Below the pieces are notes generated by a model. The model saw only the letters and a list, made by a program, of their open reading frames with translations, was not told the DNA's origin and made no database searches. Shown piece by piece: positions 33,110 to 43,882 of a DNA stretch of 64,000 bases. The DNA is taken from contig NZ_JALNMJ010000007.1 in NCBI RefSeq assembly GCF_023156505.1, forward strand, positions 62,001-126,000. The letters are read 5' to 3'. Source of the DNA: Roseibium sediminicola (GTDB taxonomy: Bacteria; Pseudomonadota; Alphaproteobacteria; Rhizobiales; Stappiaceae). The number at the start of each line of letters is the position of its first letter. Within the stretch, counting starts at the first letter, position 1. The position numbers were made by a program, and so were the translations under genes.

Positions 33110-34399
33110 GTGTCGCACACGGACCTGGATCAAAAAGCCAAGACCATCCTGACGGACAACGACCAGGGCGGGTACACCATCCCGACCAAGGGGCTTTATC
33201 CTTACCAGTGGAACTGGGATTCCGTCTTTGTCGCGCTGGGATTCGCCGAGTTCGACCAGGACCGCGCCTGGCGCGAGATCGAGATGCTGTTTGAGGGCCA
33301 ATGGCGCGACGGCATGGTGCCGCATATCCTGTTCCGTAAGGACGACCCGAGCTACTTCCCGGGGCCGGGTGTCTGGGGAACGGATGGCGGGCCGATCCCG
33401 AGCTCCGGTCATTCCCAGCCGCCGGTCGCCGCCTCGGTGATCCTCGATCTGGTGGAGAATGACCGCACGGGCAAGGCCCTGGAACGTGCGTCCGCGCTGT
33501 TGCCCGGCCTGATGGCCTGGCACCGCTGGTATCTGAATTACCGGGACCCGAAGGGGCTCGGCGTGATCGCGGTGATCCATCCCTGGGAATCCGGCCGGGA
33601 CAACCTGCCGGATTGGGACGACGCGCTCCGGGCGGTCGAGGTCAAGGACATCGCGCCTTACGAGCGCAAGGACACCTCGCATGTCGATCCGGCCATGCGG
33701 CCGCACAAGGAAGACTATGACCGGTATCTCAGCATCGTCGCTGCCTGCCGCAAGGCCGGCTGGGATCCGGCAAAGGTGGCTGAGACCTGCCCGTTCTTCG
33801 TTGCTGATCCGGGCGTGACCTTCATCTTCCTGCGCGCCAACAGGGACCTTCTGTCTTTGGCTGAAAAGCTGGACCGGACCGAAGAGGCCAACGAGATCCG
33901 TGGCTGGATTGCCCTTATGGAGGCGGGCGCGAAGACCCTTTGGAACCCGGATCTACAGGCCCATGTCGCCATCGACGAGCGCTCCGGCAAGATGACCGAC
34001 GGCATTTCCAGCGCGTCCTTCCTGGCGCTCTATGCCGGCCTGACGGACGCCGCGACGCTCAAACCGCTCCAGGCCCATTTTGATCGGATCGCCGCGAGGG
34101 TCCGCTACATGATGCCGTCCTACGATCCGGATCACCGCTGCTACGAGCCGCTGCGCTACTGGCGCGGACCGGTCTGGGCGATGATCAATTTCATGATCGC
34201 CAAGGGTTTCCGCGAGGCAGGCGACACGGTCCGCGCGGACCGGTTGCGCCGGGACACGGCGAGCCTCATCGAGGCCAGCGGGTTCGCGGAATATTTCAGC
34301 CCGGAAACGGGCGCCGGCGCCGGAGGCGGGTCCTTTTCCTGGACGGCCGCGATCTGGCTCACCTGGGCCTCGCCCTCACATGCCCGGCAGGCGGCTTAA
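33110..34399 (+). CDS. GH63-like (MGH1-type) glycoside hydrolase
   Basis: 429 aa from a GTG at 33110 with GGAG seven bases upstream; the longer frame overlaps the permease. No signal peptide, so it is cytoplasmic. The (alpha/alpha)6-barrel pattern of GH63-like enzymes is seen: [16 protein letters not shown] (about 29-44), [15 protein letters not shown] (157-171) with candidate catalytic Asp164, [13 protein letters not shown], and a C-terminal [20 protein letters not shown] with candidate Glu394/399. Characterised relatives of this type hydrolyse glucosylglycerate or mannosylglycerate. Set inside the importer operon and near a glycerate kinase, such a substrate is attractive but unproven. Confidence 0.8.
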   Translation: MSHTDLDQKAKTILTDNDQGGYTIPTKGLYPYQWNWDSVFVALGFAEFDQDRAWREIEMLFEGQWRDGMVPHILFRKDDPSYFPGPGVWGTDGGPIPSSGHSQPPVAASVILDLVENDRTGKALERASALLPGLMAWHRWYLNYRDPKGLGVIAVIHPWESGRDNLPDWDDALRAVEVKDIAPYERKDTSHVDPAMRPHKEDYDRYLSIVAACRKAGWDPAKVAETCPFFVADPGVTFIFLRANRDLLSLAEKLDRTEEANEIRGWIALMEAGAKTLWNPDLQAHVAIDERSGKMTDGISSASFLALYAGLTDAATLKPLQAHFDRIAARVRYMMPSYDPDHRCYEPLRYWRGPVWAMINFMIAKGFREAGDTVRADRLRRDTASLIEASGFAEYFSPETGAGAGGGSFSWTAAIWLTWASPSHARQAA

Positions 34400-34416
34400 G
34401 AGTAGGAGAGCAAGCG

Positions 34417-35481
34417 ATGGGAGCGATCCAGCTCAACAAGGTCGAAAAGTGGTTCGGCAATCTGCAGGTTATCAAGGGCATCGACCTCGACATCAAGGAC
34501 GGCGAATTCGTGATTTTCGTCGGCCCGTCCGGCTGCGGAAAGTCGACGCTGCTACGCCTGATTTCAGGCCTTGAGGAAACCAGCCGGGGCACGATCGACA
34601 TCGACGGCAAGGATGTCACGGCCCTGCCGCCGTCCGGCCGTGGGCTCTCCATGGTGTTCCAGTCCTATGCGCTTTATCCGCATATGTCTGTGCGCGAAAA
34701 TGTCGGCTTCGGGCTGAAGACGGCCGGTGTGCCCAAGGCGGAAATCGACCGGAAGGTCAATGCCGCCGCCGAAGTGCTGAAGCTTGACGATTATCTCGAC
34801 CGGCGGCCCAAGGCCCTCTCCGGCGGTCAGCGCCAGCGGGTTGCCATCGGCCGCGCGATCGTGCGCGAGCCGAGTGCCTTCCTGTTCGACGAACCGCTGT
34901 CGAACCTGGACGCGGCCCTGCGCGTCGAAATGCGGTTCGAGGTGGCCCGCCTCCACAAGAGCCTCGGCACGACGATGATCTATGTGACCCATGACCAGGT
35001 CGAAGCGATGACGCTGGCCGACAAGATCGTGGTCCTGCAGGGCGGCACCATCGAGCAGGTCGGCTCACCGCGCGAGCTTTATGAGCGGCCGGACAATCTG
35101 TTCGTCGCCCAGTTCATCGGCTCGCCCAAGATGAATGTGCTGCCCTGTTCGGTCGATGGCGACCGGTTCTCCCTGCAGGGCCATGGCGGCGGGCACTATC
35201 CGCATGCGAGCGCCACACAGGCACCGGTAAAGCTCGGCTTTCGCCCGGAGCACATGCAGGTGGTCGGTGTAGGCGAAGGCCATTGCACCGGGACGGTGGA
35301 AGTCGCCGAATATCTCGGCGCCGACACGTTTCTCTATGTGGCTCTGGACGGGTTGGAAACGGTTCTCGTGCGGATCAGCGGGGCGGAAACTGTCGAGGAA
35401 GGGGCGCGAATCGGTCTGAAGTTCGATGAATCCCGCATGCATTTCTTTGATGTGGAGGGGCGGGCGGTCAGGTCGCTCTAA
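34417..35481 (+). CDS. UgpC/MalK-type sugar importer ATPase
   Basis: 354 aa; ATG at 34417 after AGGAGAG. Walker [11 protein letters not shown]-loop [12 protein letters not shown], signature [19 protein letters not shown], Walker [16 protein letters not shown] and switch [14 protein letters not shown] are canonical. A C-terminal TOBE/OB domain (from about 235) has LGFRPEHMQ. It energises the importer encoded by the preceding permease genes and is the last gene of the operon; convergent with the protease gene. Confidence 0.92.
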   Translation: MGAIQLNKVEKWFGNLQVIKGIDLDIKDGEFVIFVGPSGCGKSTLLRLISGLEETSRGTIDIDGKDVTALPPSGRGLSMVFQSYALYPHMSVRENVGFGLKTAGVPKAEIDRKVNAAAEVLKLDDYLDRRPKALSGGQRQRVAIGRAIVREPSAFLFDEPLSNLDAALRVEMRFEVARLHKSLGTTMIYVTHDQVEAMTLADKIVVLQGGTIEQVGSPRELYERPDNLFVAQFIGSPKMNVLPCSVDGDRFSLQGHGGGHYPHASATQAPVKLGFRPEHMQVVGVGEGHCTGTVEVAEYLGADTFLYVALDGLETVLVRISGAETVEEGARIGLKFDESRMHFFDVEGRAVRSL

Positions 35482-35491
35482 CCGGCCGATC

Positions 35492-36934
35492 TCAATTCTT
35501 GCACAGGATCTGGACCGTGTAGAGGGCGGCTTCCTCGTCGATCACGGTCGGGCTCTTGAGGCGGGTGATCGTGTTGTAGGCGGGCGCGAGGCCGAGGCTT
35601 TCCATGAAGGTGGACATCAGCCGGCCGCGAATGGCGAAGTTGATGTTTTCCGGCAGGTCGCCGGCCACCTGCAATGTCTTGAACTTGTCCAGCCGCGAGA
35701 CAACGGTGCCGATCACGGCGCCGGTCCGATCAAGCACCGGCCCGCCGGAATTGCCGGGCTGAACCGGGGCGGACACCATGAAATGGCGTATGTCGCCCCT
35801 GACGCCCGCCAGTGACGAGACGATGCCGTAAGTGAAGTTCAGATTGTTGTCGAGAAGCTGCGCGAAGGGATAGCCGAGGACAAAGACTTCCTCGCCGCGC
35901 ACGATCGGCTGCTCGGCTCTAAACTGCGCAAAATGCTCGGCATGTTTGTTGTCCAGCTGAATGATGGCGAGATCATTGACCAGATCCGCCTGCACCAGGC
36001 TGGCCGTGCCATGGCCGGCGACTTCCAGGAAACTGCACTCGCTGACCACATGGGCGTTGGTGCCGATGTGGCCGGCTGCCGTGACCAGATAACCGGACCC
36101 GGAGGAGGATCCCGCCGGCATCTTGCGGCCGCGGTCCGACTTGCCGGTGATACGCACCGCTTTTTCCGGGTCTCTTCCCCCTGAATTCAGATCGGGCGCG
36201 GATGTCATCGCGTCCAGCTTGCCCGTGTCCGGGCCGCCTTCGTAAAACCGCAGGCTGTTGGACATCGCCACGGCGACACGGTCCATGAAAACAGCGTGTT
36301 TCGGATCCCAGGACAGGGAAAAGCCGCGGCTGTCGCCGGAGGTTTTCATGATCCTGACATAGAAGTCGCGGCCGTCCTGCGTGCCGGAGACGGCAAAATA
36401 GTCGTTGCGGAGCAGTTTGGTGTCGACTTTCCTGTCACGACCGTTTCGCGTCAGACGCTTGTAGAGATCCTTGTAGGCCGTTTCGCTACTGGCAACGCTG
36501 AGCGTTTCCAGCTCAATGCTGTTGTCGTAGGCCTGCCAGCGTTGCCCGCGTTTGCTCGGGCCGGGTTCCTCGAACAGTTTTACAGGCACGCCGAGCGTGA
36601 TCCCGGTCGAGGCATCGTTCTTGGTCTCGAAGCCGACCCGTTTGACCAGGTCCAGGCCGTCGCGTTGCAGGACGAGCATTTCGGCGGCATCGAGGACGCC
36701 GTCGGGCGTATACTCCCGGTGCTCCTGAAAGGAGGTCAGCGCGTTGTAGGTCAGCTTGCCGAAGGCGCCGTCGACGATCGAAGCGTAGTCGCCGGTAAAG
36801 ACCAGGAGGAACTGCGTGCGGATGCGTTCCTGGTAGCTCATCTCGTTGAACCAGGTCTTCGAGCTCCTGTAATCCGCCTGGCTTGCGCCGGCCGAGACAC
36901 ATAATAAAAGGATCGCAATAAGGACTGAACGCAT
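35492..36934 (-). CDS. Secreted trypsin-like serine protease
   Basis: 480 aa; ATG at 36934 with GGGAG upstream opens a signal peptide (MRSVLIAILLLCVSAGASQA). Residues about 25-95 resemble a peptidoglycan-binding-like helical domain (QFLLVFTGDYASIVDGAFGKLTYNALTSFQ). The C-terminal half is a trypsin/HtrA-type protease with a full triad: His295 in GTNAHVV, Asp321 in VNDLAIIQL and Ser396 in QPGNSGGPV. No PDZ domain follows. It would act in the periplasm. It lies downstream of the transglutaminase/ATP-grasp cluster on the same strand, but a 135-bp gap makes co-transcription uncertain. Confidence 0.85.
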   Translation of the reverse strand: MRSVLIAILLLCVSAGASQADYRSSKTWFNEMSYQERIRTQFLLVFTGDYASIVDGAFGKLTYNALTSFQEHREYTPDGVLDAAEMLVLQRDGLDLVKRVGFETKNDASTGITLGVPVKLFEEPGPSKRGQRWQAYDNSIELETLSVASSETAYKDLYKRLTRNGRDRKVDTKLLRNDYFAVSGTQDGRDFYVRIMKTSGDSRGFSLSWDPKHAVFMDRVAVAMSNSLRFYEGGPDTGKLDAMTSAPDLNSGGRDPEKAVRITGKSDRGRKMPAGSSSGSGYLVTAAGHIGTNAHVVSECSFLEVAGHGTASLVQADLVNDLAIIQLDNKHAEHFAQFRAEQPIVRGEEVFVLGYPFAQLLDNNLNFTYGIVSSLAGVRGDIRHFMVSAPVQPGNSGGPVLDRTGAVIGTVVSRLDKFKTLQVAGDLPENINFAIRGRLMSTFMESLGLAPAYNTITRLKSPTVIDEEAALYTVQILCKN

Positions 36935-37069
36935 CACCAGCTCCCGCACCCGTGGTCGCGCACTACAGTTTAACAAAACCGGGCGCTAGGGAACAGGACG
37001 GGACAGGTCCGTGGGGGATATCTCTGAATAAGACCGGTGGGAAACGCCGCGCACCAGGGCAGGCCCTGG

Positions 37070-37945
37070 TCAAAGCGGAATGACATCCACCTTGTGGCTG
37101 GTCGTCTGGCCGCCTGCGGTGCGCAGCACACCCTTGACCGGGGCAACGTCGCCATAATCGCGGCCGCGGGCCACGACCACATGGTCCTGGCCAACCCGCA
37201 AGGCGTTGGTCGGGTCGTATTCGATCCAGCCGACCTCAATGCCGCACCAGGCCCGGACCCAGGCATGCATGGCGTCGGCGCCCTCCAGGCGCGGCTGACC
37301 CTTGGGCGGGATCGTGCGCAGGAAACCGCTGATATAGCCCGCCGGAATGCCGAGACTGCGCAGGCAGGCAATCATGATGTGGGAAAAATCCTGACAGACC
37401 CCGTGACGGCGCTCGAAGGCTTCCAGCGCCGGCGTGTCCACTGTCGTCGCGTCGGCGTCGAATTTGAGATCCGCATTGAGGGCCTTTCCGATCGCCTCGA
37501 CGGCTGCAAGCGTGCTCATGTCCGGCGACACATGCTCCTCGGCATAGACCGCGAATGCCGGGTCGAGCGGCAACCGGGGCGAGGGGGCGAGGAAATGGAC
37601 CGGTTCCTTCGGCGCCAGGGACTGGACGCCGGAAAGCTCCTTCGCCAGTTGTCGCAAGGGCGGAGAAATGTCCAGTTCCTCTGGCATTGCGGTCCGGTCG
37701 ACCCGCGCCTTCAGCTTGAAGGTAAGCTCGCTATGGGGCTTGCGATAGGCGACATCGGTGACCGCGTTGCCGAAAAAATCGACGCGGTCATGCCGTTCCG
37801 ACGGCCCCGGCTGCAGGTGGATCTGGCCGGCAAGCAATCGCTGTTCACCCGAAATTGTGGCCGGCATCAGCCGCAGGGCATGGAGGCCCGCATTGGCCGG
37901 ACTGGCATATTTGTAGCTGATTTCGAGGTTCAGGTCGTAAAGCAC
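37070..37945 (-). CDS. Transglutaminase-like cysteine protease homologue
   Basis: 291 aa from a GTG at 37945. The N-terminal domain (YDLNLEISYKYASPANAGLHALRLMPA) is the bacterial transglutaminase-associated beta domain; the core has the triad Cys184 (RHGVCQDFSHI), His227 (DAMHAWVRAW) and Asp244 (WIEYDPTN). Such proteins cleave or transfer amide bonds. No signal peptide, so cytoplasmic. It is the third gene of the DUF2126 / ATP-grasp / transglutaminase set predicted from gene context to modify peptides or proteins. Confidence 0.88.
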   Translation of the reverse strand: MLYDLNLEISYKYASPANAGLHALRLMPATISGEQRLLAGQIHLQPGPSERHDRVDFFGNAVTDVAYRKPHSELTFKLKARVDRTAMPEELDISPPLRQLAKELSGVQSLAPKEPVHFLAPSPRLPLDPAFAVYAEEHVSPDMSTLAAVEAIGKALNADLKFDADATTVDTPALEAFERRHGVCQDFSHIMIACLRSLGIPAGYISGFLRTIPPKGQPRLEGADAMHAWVRAWCGIEVGWIEYDPTNALRVGQDHVVVARGRDYGDVAPVKGVLRTAGGQTTSHKVDVIPL

Positions 37946-38005
37946 AATGGTCTCGTTACCTGTGGTTTCCAGGATCCGGCGCGCACTGACGGTGCGGCCT
38001 TGGGA

Positions 38006-40411
38006 TCAGCGGATATAGGCACTGGTCAGTTCCACGGAGAGATAGGCGATCTGGTCTCTGAGTTCGCCGAGCTTTTCCGGGCTCAAGGTGTCGGGGGTTG
38101 AGATTGCCAGGCTGGTATGGATCTGCAGCACGGAGCGGGCAAGCTCCGACAGGTGACCGTGTTCCGCCGCGCCGGGCAGAGCGCTGACATGGTCTTTCAT
38201 GTCGGTGAGCTGATAGAGCACCGCGCGCGGGTTCTTTGTGTCCATGGCCAGAAGATCCAGCACCGTGGAATGGCTGAGCGACACCGCGTAGCGGCGGCTC
38301 ATCGACATGGCGCTGTCGCCAACCTCCAGCAGCAGTTCCAATGACCCTTCCGGTGCGTCCTCGACGGTGAATTCGGCGAGCAGATCAGCCATGCGGTGAG
38401 CACGCTCGAGCGCCCGGCCGATGCTGAGGAAGCGCCATCCGGTGAAGCGGTACATGTTTTCATGCACCAGGCCGGAAAAGCCGGTGATCTTGCGCAGGAG
38501 AAGGCCCATGGCGCGGGTCACATCGGCGCTTTCGCGCATGGTGCGCCGGGCGCCATTGGCGGTCTGGGCAAGGTCGTTCAGGGCGAGCCAGCCGTCGACG
38601 GAGAAGCGGTCGCGCACCTTGGCGGCGCTGGCAACGGCCGATTGCAGCATGTCGCAGAGGCCTTCCGGAATAGGATCGCTCGGCGCGACGCCGATCTTGT
38701 CCAGGAACTCCCCCGTCTGGGCCGCCAGCGGGGCTTCGGGATCCGCCGTTTCCAGGAGCCTTGCGTGGTAGGCGCGCAGCAACCGCACGGCGCCCTCGGC
38801 CCGTTCGACATACCGGCCGAGCCAGAACAGGTTGTCGGCGGCGCGCGAGGGTAGGGCGCCGCTCTGGGTCTTGAAAAACGGCGATTCCGTTTGGTGCAGC
38901 AGCGTTTCCTTGACCGGCTTCTGACCGCCGACAATCCAGACATCGGCAGCCGATCCGCCCGACTGCATGGCAATCGCGCTGGCGTCTTCCGTGCGGCCGA
39001 TCCGGGCAAAGCCGCCGGCCATGACCTCCCAGCCCTGGGATGTGCGCGCCAGAAACACCCTGAGACTCATCGGCCGCGGCAGCAACTGGCCGTCATGATA
39101 GGCCGGTGTCGTCGACAGGGTGACGGCTTCCTGGCCGACCAGGTTGCCGGCTTCGGTGTCGATCCAGCTGTCCAGGATGCCCTGGTTCAGCTTGTCAAAA
39201 TCCTTACCGATAAAATCGGTCTGGGCCGAGGCGAAGGGCAGCGCCGTGCTCAGCGCCGGGCTGAACATCATGGTACCGGCATGCTGTTTCACATAATCGC
39301 GCGTAGAGGCTTCGCCGCACCACCAGGTGGCGACGTTGGGCAGCTTCAGGGGCTCGCCGAGCAGGAATTCTGAAATCCGCGGCAGGAACGCCAGCAGCGC
39401 CCGCGTTTCCAGAATGCCGGTGCCGAGCGCATTGACCATGGAGACGGTGCCGCCGCGCACCGCCTGCACCAGCCCGGGCGTGCCGATCTGCGACGTCTCG
39501 TTCAACTCGACCGGATCGGTCCAGGCTGCGTCCAGCCGCCGCCACAATACGCTGACCGGTTTCGGTCCGGCGACGGTGCGCACCATCAGCTTGCCGTTCT
39601 CGACCGTCAGATCCTCGCCCTCCAGCAGCATGAAGCCGAGATAGCGGGCGATATAGGCATGTTCGAAATAGGTGTCGTTCAGCGGTCCCGGTGTCAGGAT
39701 GGACACACGGCTATCGGGTTCCGCGCGCAGCTCCAAAAGGTGGTCGCGGAAGCGGCGGAAAAAGCCTGCCAGGCGGTGCACGTTGGCCTTGGCGAAGAAT
39801 TCGTTGAAGACGCGGCCGGTGGCCACCCGGTTTTCCAGGGCAAAACCTGCGCCGGAGGGAGCCTGGGCACGGTCGGACAGCACCCACCAGGTGCCATCCG
39901 GTCCGCGGCCGATCTCAAAGGTCAGAAAATGCAGGAAGTGACCGGATTTCGGTTCAATGCCCACCAGCGGGCGCTGCCACTCCGGGCTCTGCGCAATCAG
40001 GCCGGCAGGCAGGTAGCGCTCGGAGACGAGACGGTTCGGGCCATAAAGATCGGCGACCACCTTCTCCAGAAGTTCGGCTCGCTGGGTTAACCCGTCCGAA
40101 ATCACCTGCCAGTCTTCCTGGCTGATGATCACCGGAATGTGGCTGAGCGGCCATTCCCGCTCATTGGCGCCGTCCTGGCCATACTGGCGGAAATAGACGC
40201 CGGCATCGTTCAGATACTGGTTGCCGCGCGCAAAGCGTTCCGTGACCTCGTCCGCAGACAGCTTCGACAGGTGATCGAGAAAGGGCCGCCATACCGGGCG
40301 GACGCGGCCGTCCGGATACAGGAGCTCGTCGGAGACACCCGGAAAAGGGCTATAGGCCTTCAAAAGGCTGTAATCGAGTGCCCCTTTTTCTGTGTCTTCA
40401 TCCAGGCTCAT
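38006..40411 (-). CDS. Circularly permuted ATP-grasp fused to alpha-E domain
   Basis: 801 aa. Residues about 1-480 are the circularly permuted ATP-grasp domain (YPDGRVRPVWRPFLDHLS, ARGNQYLNDAGVYFRQYG, NRVATGRVFNEFF, PGLVQAVRGGTVSMVNALGTG). From about 510 an all-helical alpha-E/DUF403 domain follows (LPSRAADNLFWLGRYVERAEGAVRLLRAYHARL, HENMYRFTGWRFLSIGRALERA). In many genomes these are two adjacent genes; here they are one polypeptide. The ATP-grasp part is predicted to form an amide bond using ATP; the target is unknown. It shares an operon with two transglutaminase-like proteins. Confidence 0.9.
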   Translation of the reverse strand: MSLDEDTEKGALDYSLLKAYSPFPGVSDELLYPDGRVRPVWRPFLDHLSKLSADEVTERFARGNQYLNDAGVYFRQYGQDGANEREWPLSHIPVIISQEDWQVISDGLTQRAELLEKVVADLYGPNRLVSERYLPAGLIAQSPEWQRPLVGIEPKSGHFLHFLTFEIGRGPDGTWWVLSDRAQAPSGAGFALENRVATGRVFNEFFAKANVHRLAGFFRRFRDHLLELRAEPDSRVSILTPGPLNDTYFEHAYIARYLGFMLLEGEDLTVENGKLMVRTVAGPKPVSVLWRRLDAAWTDPVELNETSQIGTPGLVQAVRGGTVSMVNALGTGILETRALLAFLPRISEFLLGEPLKLPNVATWWCGEASTRDYVKQHAGTMMFSPALSTALPFASAQTDFIGKDFDKLNQGILDSWIDTEAGNLVGQEAVTLSTTPAYHDGQLLPRPMSLRVFLARTSQGWEVMAGGFARIGRTEDASAIAMQSGGSAADVWIVGGQKPVKETLLHQTESPFFKTQSGALPSRAADNLFWLGRYVERAEGAVRLLRAYHARLLETADPEAPLAAQTGEFLDKIGVAPSDPIPEGLCDMLQSAVASAAKVRDRFSVDGWLALNDLAQTANGARRTMRESADVTRAMGLLLRKITGFSGLVHENMYRFTGWRFLSIGRALERAHRMADLLAEFTVEDAPEGSLELLLEVGDSAMSMSRRYAVSLSHSTVLDLLAMDTKNPRAVLYQLTDMKDHVSALPGAAEHGHLSELARSVLQIHTSLAISTPDTLSPEKLGELRDQIAYLSVELTSAYIR

Positions 40412-40446
40412 GCATCAGTTTCCAGGCGGTGCGTTCGTCGGTGGCA

Positions 40447-40474
40447 AATGCCCGACCATCTCCGGCCGGGCATT
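40447..40474. other. Hairpin between ATP-grasp and DUF2126 genes
   Basis: AATGCCCG (40447-40454) pairs with CGGGCATT (40467-40474) around a 12-base loop in the 135-bp gap. It could modulate expression of the downstream minus-strand genes; no T-run is adjacent. Confidence 0.4.
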
Positions 40475-40546
40475 CGGACCTTATCTCACGCATTACCATA
40501 GAGCATCTTGTTTGCATTCGATTAAACGCGCGATGCTTCAGGATCG

Positions 40547-43500
40547 TCAGACATTCTGCGGTCTGCGCAAGTCCAGGGTCAACGGGAACTCCGGATGGGG
40601 CCGTTCCAGGCCCGGCATATAGAGACCCGGATTGTGGCCATGCGGCTCGAAGCGGGCCAGGCGCCGCGCCTCCGCCTCGTTGCCGTTGACCGGGAAGGTG
40701 TCGTAGTTGCGCCCGCCTGGATGAGCAACGTGATAGACGCAGCCGCCAAGCGCCCGGCCGCTCCAGCGGTCGAAGATGTCGAAGGTCAGCGGCGCGTCGA
40801 CCGGGTGGACCGGATGCAGAGCCATGGCCGGCTGCCAGGCCTTGTAGCGCACCCCGGCCACGGAGACACCGTTGGTTTCGGTTTTCTGCAAGGGCATCAT
40901 ACGGCGGTTGCAGGTGACGGTGTAGCGTTCCGGATCGCTGCAGGTGAGCTTGACCTGCAGGCGCTCGGTGGAGCTGTCGGTGTAGCGCACCGTGCCGCCG
41001 ATGGCGCCGGTCTCGCCCAGAACATGCCAGGGCTCCAGCGCCTGGCGCAGCTCCAGATGGACCCCGTCGATTTCCAGTTCGCCGCAGAACGGAAAGCGGA
41101 ACTCGGCCTGTGCCTCGAACCAGTCCGGCCTCATCTGGAAGCCATGATGCTCCAGATCCCGCAAGACATCGAGAAAATCGGTCCAGACATAATGCGGCAG
41201 CATGAAGCGGTCGTGGAGCGCCGTGCCCCAGCGGGTGAGGTTACCGGACAGCGGATGCTGCCACAGCCGGGCGATCAGCGCGCGCAGGAGCAGCTGCTGG
41301 GCAAGGCTCATGCGCGGATCGGGCGGCATCTCGAAACCGCGGAACTCGACCAGGCCCAGGCGCCCGGTCGGACCGTCAGGCGAATAGAGCTTGTCGATGC
41401 AGATCTCGGCCCGGTGGGTGTTGCCGGTGACATCCACCAGCAGATTGCGCAGGAGCCGGTCGACCAGCCACGGGAACGGCGCGGGGCCTTCCTGTGGCCG
41501 GTGGATCTGGGCGAGGGCGACCTCAAGCTCATAAAGCCCGTCGTGGCGAGCCTCGTCGACCCTCGGCGCCTGGGAGGTCGGGCCGATGAAAAGGCCGGAG
41601 AACAGGTAGGACAGGCTCGGGTGGCGCTGCCAGTGCAGGATCAGGCTGCGCAGGAGATCCGGGCGCCGCAGGAACGGGCTGTCGAGCGGCGTTGCTCCGC
41701 CGACCACCACATGATTGCCGCCGCCGGTGCCGGTGTGCTTGCCGTCGATCATGAACTTGTCTGCGCCGAGGCGCGACTGCCGGGCGTCTTCATAGACGCC
41801 TTCGGTGATGTCGACGCAGTCCTTCCAGCTTTCGGCCGGATGGATGTTGACCTCGATCACGCCCGGATCCGGAGCCACCCGGATGACATTCAGGCGCGGG
41901 TCGGTTGGTGGCGGGTAACCCTCGATATGCACCGGCAGGCCGAGGTCGGCGGCGGCGCTTTCGGCCACGGAAACCAGCTCCAGGTAATCCTCGAGCCGCT
42001 CAACTGGCGGCATGAACACACACAGGCGTCCGTCGCGCGGCTCGGTGGACAGGGCGGTGCGAACCGCGCCTTCGCCGAATTCGTCCTCCGGCAGGCTTTG
42101 TTCGCGCCGGTCCTGCTGGGCCTCGCTGGCGGTGAAACGGGCGACATCCTGCTTGCGGTCAGGTTTCGGTCCCGCCGGAAAGTCAGGCAGGGGATCGCGT
42201 GGTACGGTTGGATCGGCAATGTTCGTGTACGGATATTGCGACGGCGGCACGTGCGGCAGAGATTCCAGCGGGATCCGGTAACCGACCGGGCTGTCGCCGG
42301 GCACAAGGAAGAGCGCGTCACGGCGCAGTTTCCAGCGTTCGGAGCGCCAGCGCTTGCCGGCGGCGGCTTTTGCCTGCCAACGCTGAACCGGCAGCACATA
42401 ACCTGCCGGCGAGGCCAGACCCCGGTCGAACACCTTTGCGATGCGATGACGGGCTTCGGCGTCTTCCAGCTTGGAATTGGCCGGCGTGACGTTGTCCGGG
42501 AGATTGGCTTCCTTGACCAGCCAGACCGCGGGATCTTCGTAAGCCGGAACCACATAATCCGGGTCGATCTCAAGCCGGTCGGCAATGGCCTTCATCAGGG
42601 CCTCGGCCTTCGGCGCATCCGCGCCGGTGTCCTGGCCCTCGTCGGCAATCAGCTCCGGGTCGTGCCAGATCGGCTTTTCGTCCCGGCGCCAATAGAGCGA
42701 AAAGGTCCAGCGCGGCAGGGTCTCGCCCGGATACCACTTGCCCTGGCCGTAATGCAGGAAGCCGCCCGGGGCGAACCGGTCGCGCAGGCGACGGATCAGG
42801 GTGTCGGCCAGTTCGCGCTTGGTCGGACCGACCGCGTCGGTGTTCCATTCGGGGGCCTCGAAATCGTCGATCGAAACAAAGGTCGGTTCGCCGCCCATGG
42901 TCAGGCGGACGTCTTCCTGGGCGAGGATCCGGTCGACCTTGTCGCCAAGCCGGTTGAGCGCGGTCCAGGCGTCATCGGAAAACGGCTTGGTGATGCGCGG
43001 GTGCTCCGCGACCCGGGCGACCTTCATGTCGAAGGCAAAATCGACATCCGCCTTGCTGGCCATGCCCACGATCGGTGCGGCATTGGTGTAATGCGGCGTG
43101 GCGGCGAGCGGAATATGGCTCTCGCCGGTCAGCAGGCCTGAGGTCGGGTCGAGGCCGATCCAGCCTGCGCCGGGCAGATAGACCTCTGCCCAGGCATGCA
43201 GGTCGGTAAAGTCGTGGTCTGTTCCGGAAGGGCCGTCCAGGGCTTCCAGATCCGGCTTCAGCTGGATGAGATACCCGGAGACGAACCGGGCTGCGAAACC
43301 CAGATGCCGGAGGGCCTGGACGAGAAGCCAGCTGGAGTCCCGGCAGGAGCCGGTACCTTTCTCGAAGGTTTCCTCGGGCGTCTGCACGCCCGGTTCCATG
43401 CGAATGACATAGCCGACTGCCTGGGAGACGCGCGCGTTCAGCATGACAACGAAATCGACCGTGCGCATTTCGTCCTTCGGGATCGTTTCCAGAAAGGCCG

Positions 43501-43882
43501 TCATGCGCGGTCCGGTCGGGTCCAGGCGCCGGTAGATCTGCAGGTCTTCGTTGAGTTCGGGCGGATAATCGAACGGCCAGGTCTCCGCGCGCTCCTCGAC
43601 GAAAAAGTCGAAGGGGTTATAGACCGTCATGTCGGCGACCAGATCGACCTCGATCTTGAATTCGCGGACCGGCTCGGGGAAGACGAACCGGGCCAACCAG
43701 TTTCCGTAGGGATCCTGCTGGTGATTGACGAAGTGATTGGACGGCGACACTTTCAGGGTATGCGACAGCACCTTTGTTCGGCTGTGAGGCGCGGGGCGGA
43801 GCCGGATGATCTGTGGGCTTAATGTGACCGGTCGGTCGTATCGGTAATGAGTGAGATGATAAATGCTTGCTCTTATGGACAT
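40547..43882 (-). CDS. Transglutaminase-DUF2126 protein
   Basis: 1111 aa from the ATG at 43882 (AGGAA upstream). An N-terminal transglutaminase domain has Cys180 ([13 protein letters not shown]), His229 ([10 protein letters not shown]) and Asp245 ([10 protein letters not shown]); the rest (from about 330) is the DUF2126 region, with [54 protein letters not shown] and [13 protein letters not shown]. The length is normal for this family. It is cytoplasmic and is the first gene of the cluster. Predicted role: removal or attachment of amino acids or peptides in an uncharacterised modification pathway. Confidence 0.92.
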   Translation of the reverse strand: MSIRASIYHLTHYRYDRPVTLSPQIIRLRPAPHSRTKVLSHTLKVSPSNHFVNHQQDPYGNWLARFVFPEPVREFKIEVDLVADMTVYNPFDFFVEERAETWPFDYPPELNEDLQIYRRLDPTGPRMTAFLETIPKDEMRTVDFVVMLNARVSQAVGYVIRMEPGVQTPEETFEKGTGSCRDSSWLLVQALRHLGFAARFVSGYLIQLKPDLEALDGPSGTDHDFTDLHAWAEVYLPGAGWIGLDPTSGLLTGESHIPLAATPHYTNAAPIVGMASKADVDFAFDMKVARVAEHPRITKPFSDDAWTALNRLGDKVDRILAQEDVRLTMGGEPTFVSIDDFEAPEWNTDAVGPTKRELADTLIRRLRDRFAPGGFLHYGQGKWYPGETLPRWTFSLYWRRDEKPIWHDPELIADEGQDTGADAPKAEALMKAIADRLEIDPDYVVPAYEDPAVWLVKEANLPDNVTPANSKLEDAEARHRIAKVFDRGLASPAGYVLPVQRWQAKAAAGKRWRSERWKLRRDALFLVPGDSPVGYRIPLESLPHVPPSQYPYTNIADPTVPRDPLPDFPAGPKPDRKQDVARFTASEAQQDRREQSLPEDEFGEGAVRTALSTEPRDGRLCVFMPPVERLEDYLELVSVAESAAADLGLPVHIEGYPPPTDPRLNVIRVAPDPGVIEVNIHPAESWKDCVDITEGVYEDARQSRLGADKFMIDGKHTGTGGGNHVVVGGATPLDSPFLRRPDLLRSLILHWQRHPSLSYLFSGLFIGPTSQAPRVDEARHDGLYELEVALAQIHRPQEGPAPFPWLVDRLLRNLLVDVTGNTHRAEICIDKLYSPDGPTGRLGLVEFRGFEMPPDPRMSLAQQLLLRALIARLWQHPLSGNLTRWGTALHDRFMLPHYVWTDFLDVLRDLEHHGFQMRPDWFEAQAEFRFPFCGELEIDGVHLELRQALEPWHVLGETGAIGGTVRYTDSSTERLQVKLTCSDPERYTVTCNRRMMPLQKTETNGVSVAGVRYKAWQPAMALHPVHPVDAPLTFDIFDRWSGRALGGCVYHVAHPGGRNYDTFPVNGNEAEARRLARFEPHGHNPGLYMPGLERPHPEFPLTLDLRRPQNV

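Noticed and set aside
40595..43141. 848-codon open frame on the plus strand opposite the DUF2126 gene
   Set aside because: It lies wholly antisense to a well-recognised family, lacks any domain, and such frames arise easily in high-GC DNA.
37945..43882. Search for a Pup-like substrate gene beside the ATP-grasp cluster
   Set aside because: No small frame with a Gly-Gly-Gln/Glu-type tail and good start signals was found in the gaps at 36935-37069, 37946-38005 or 40412-40546.
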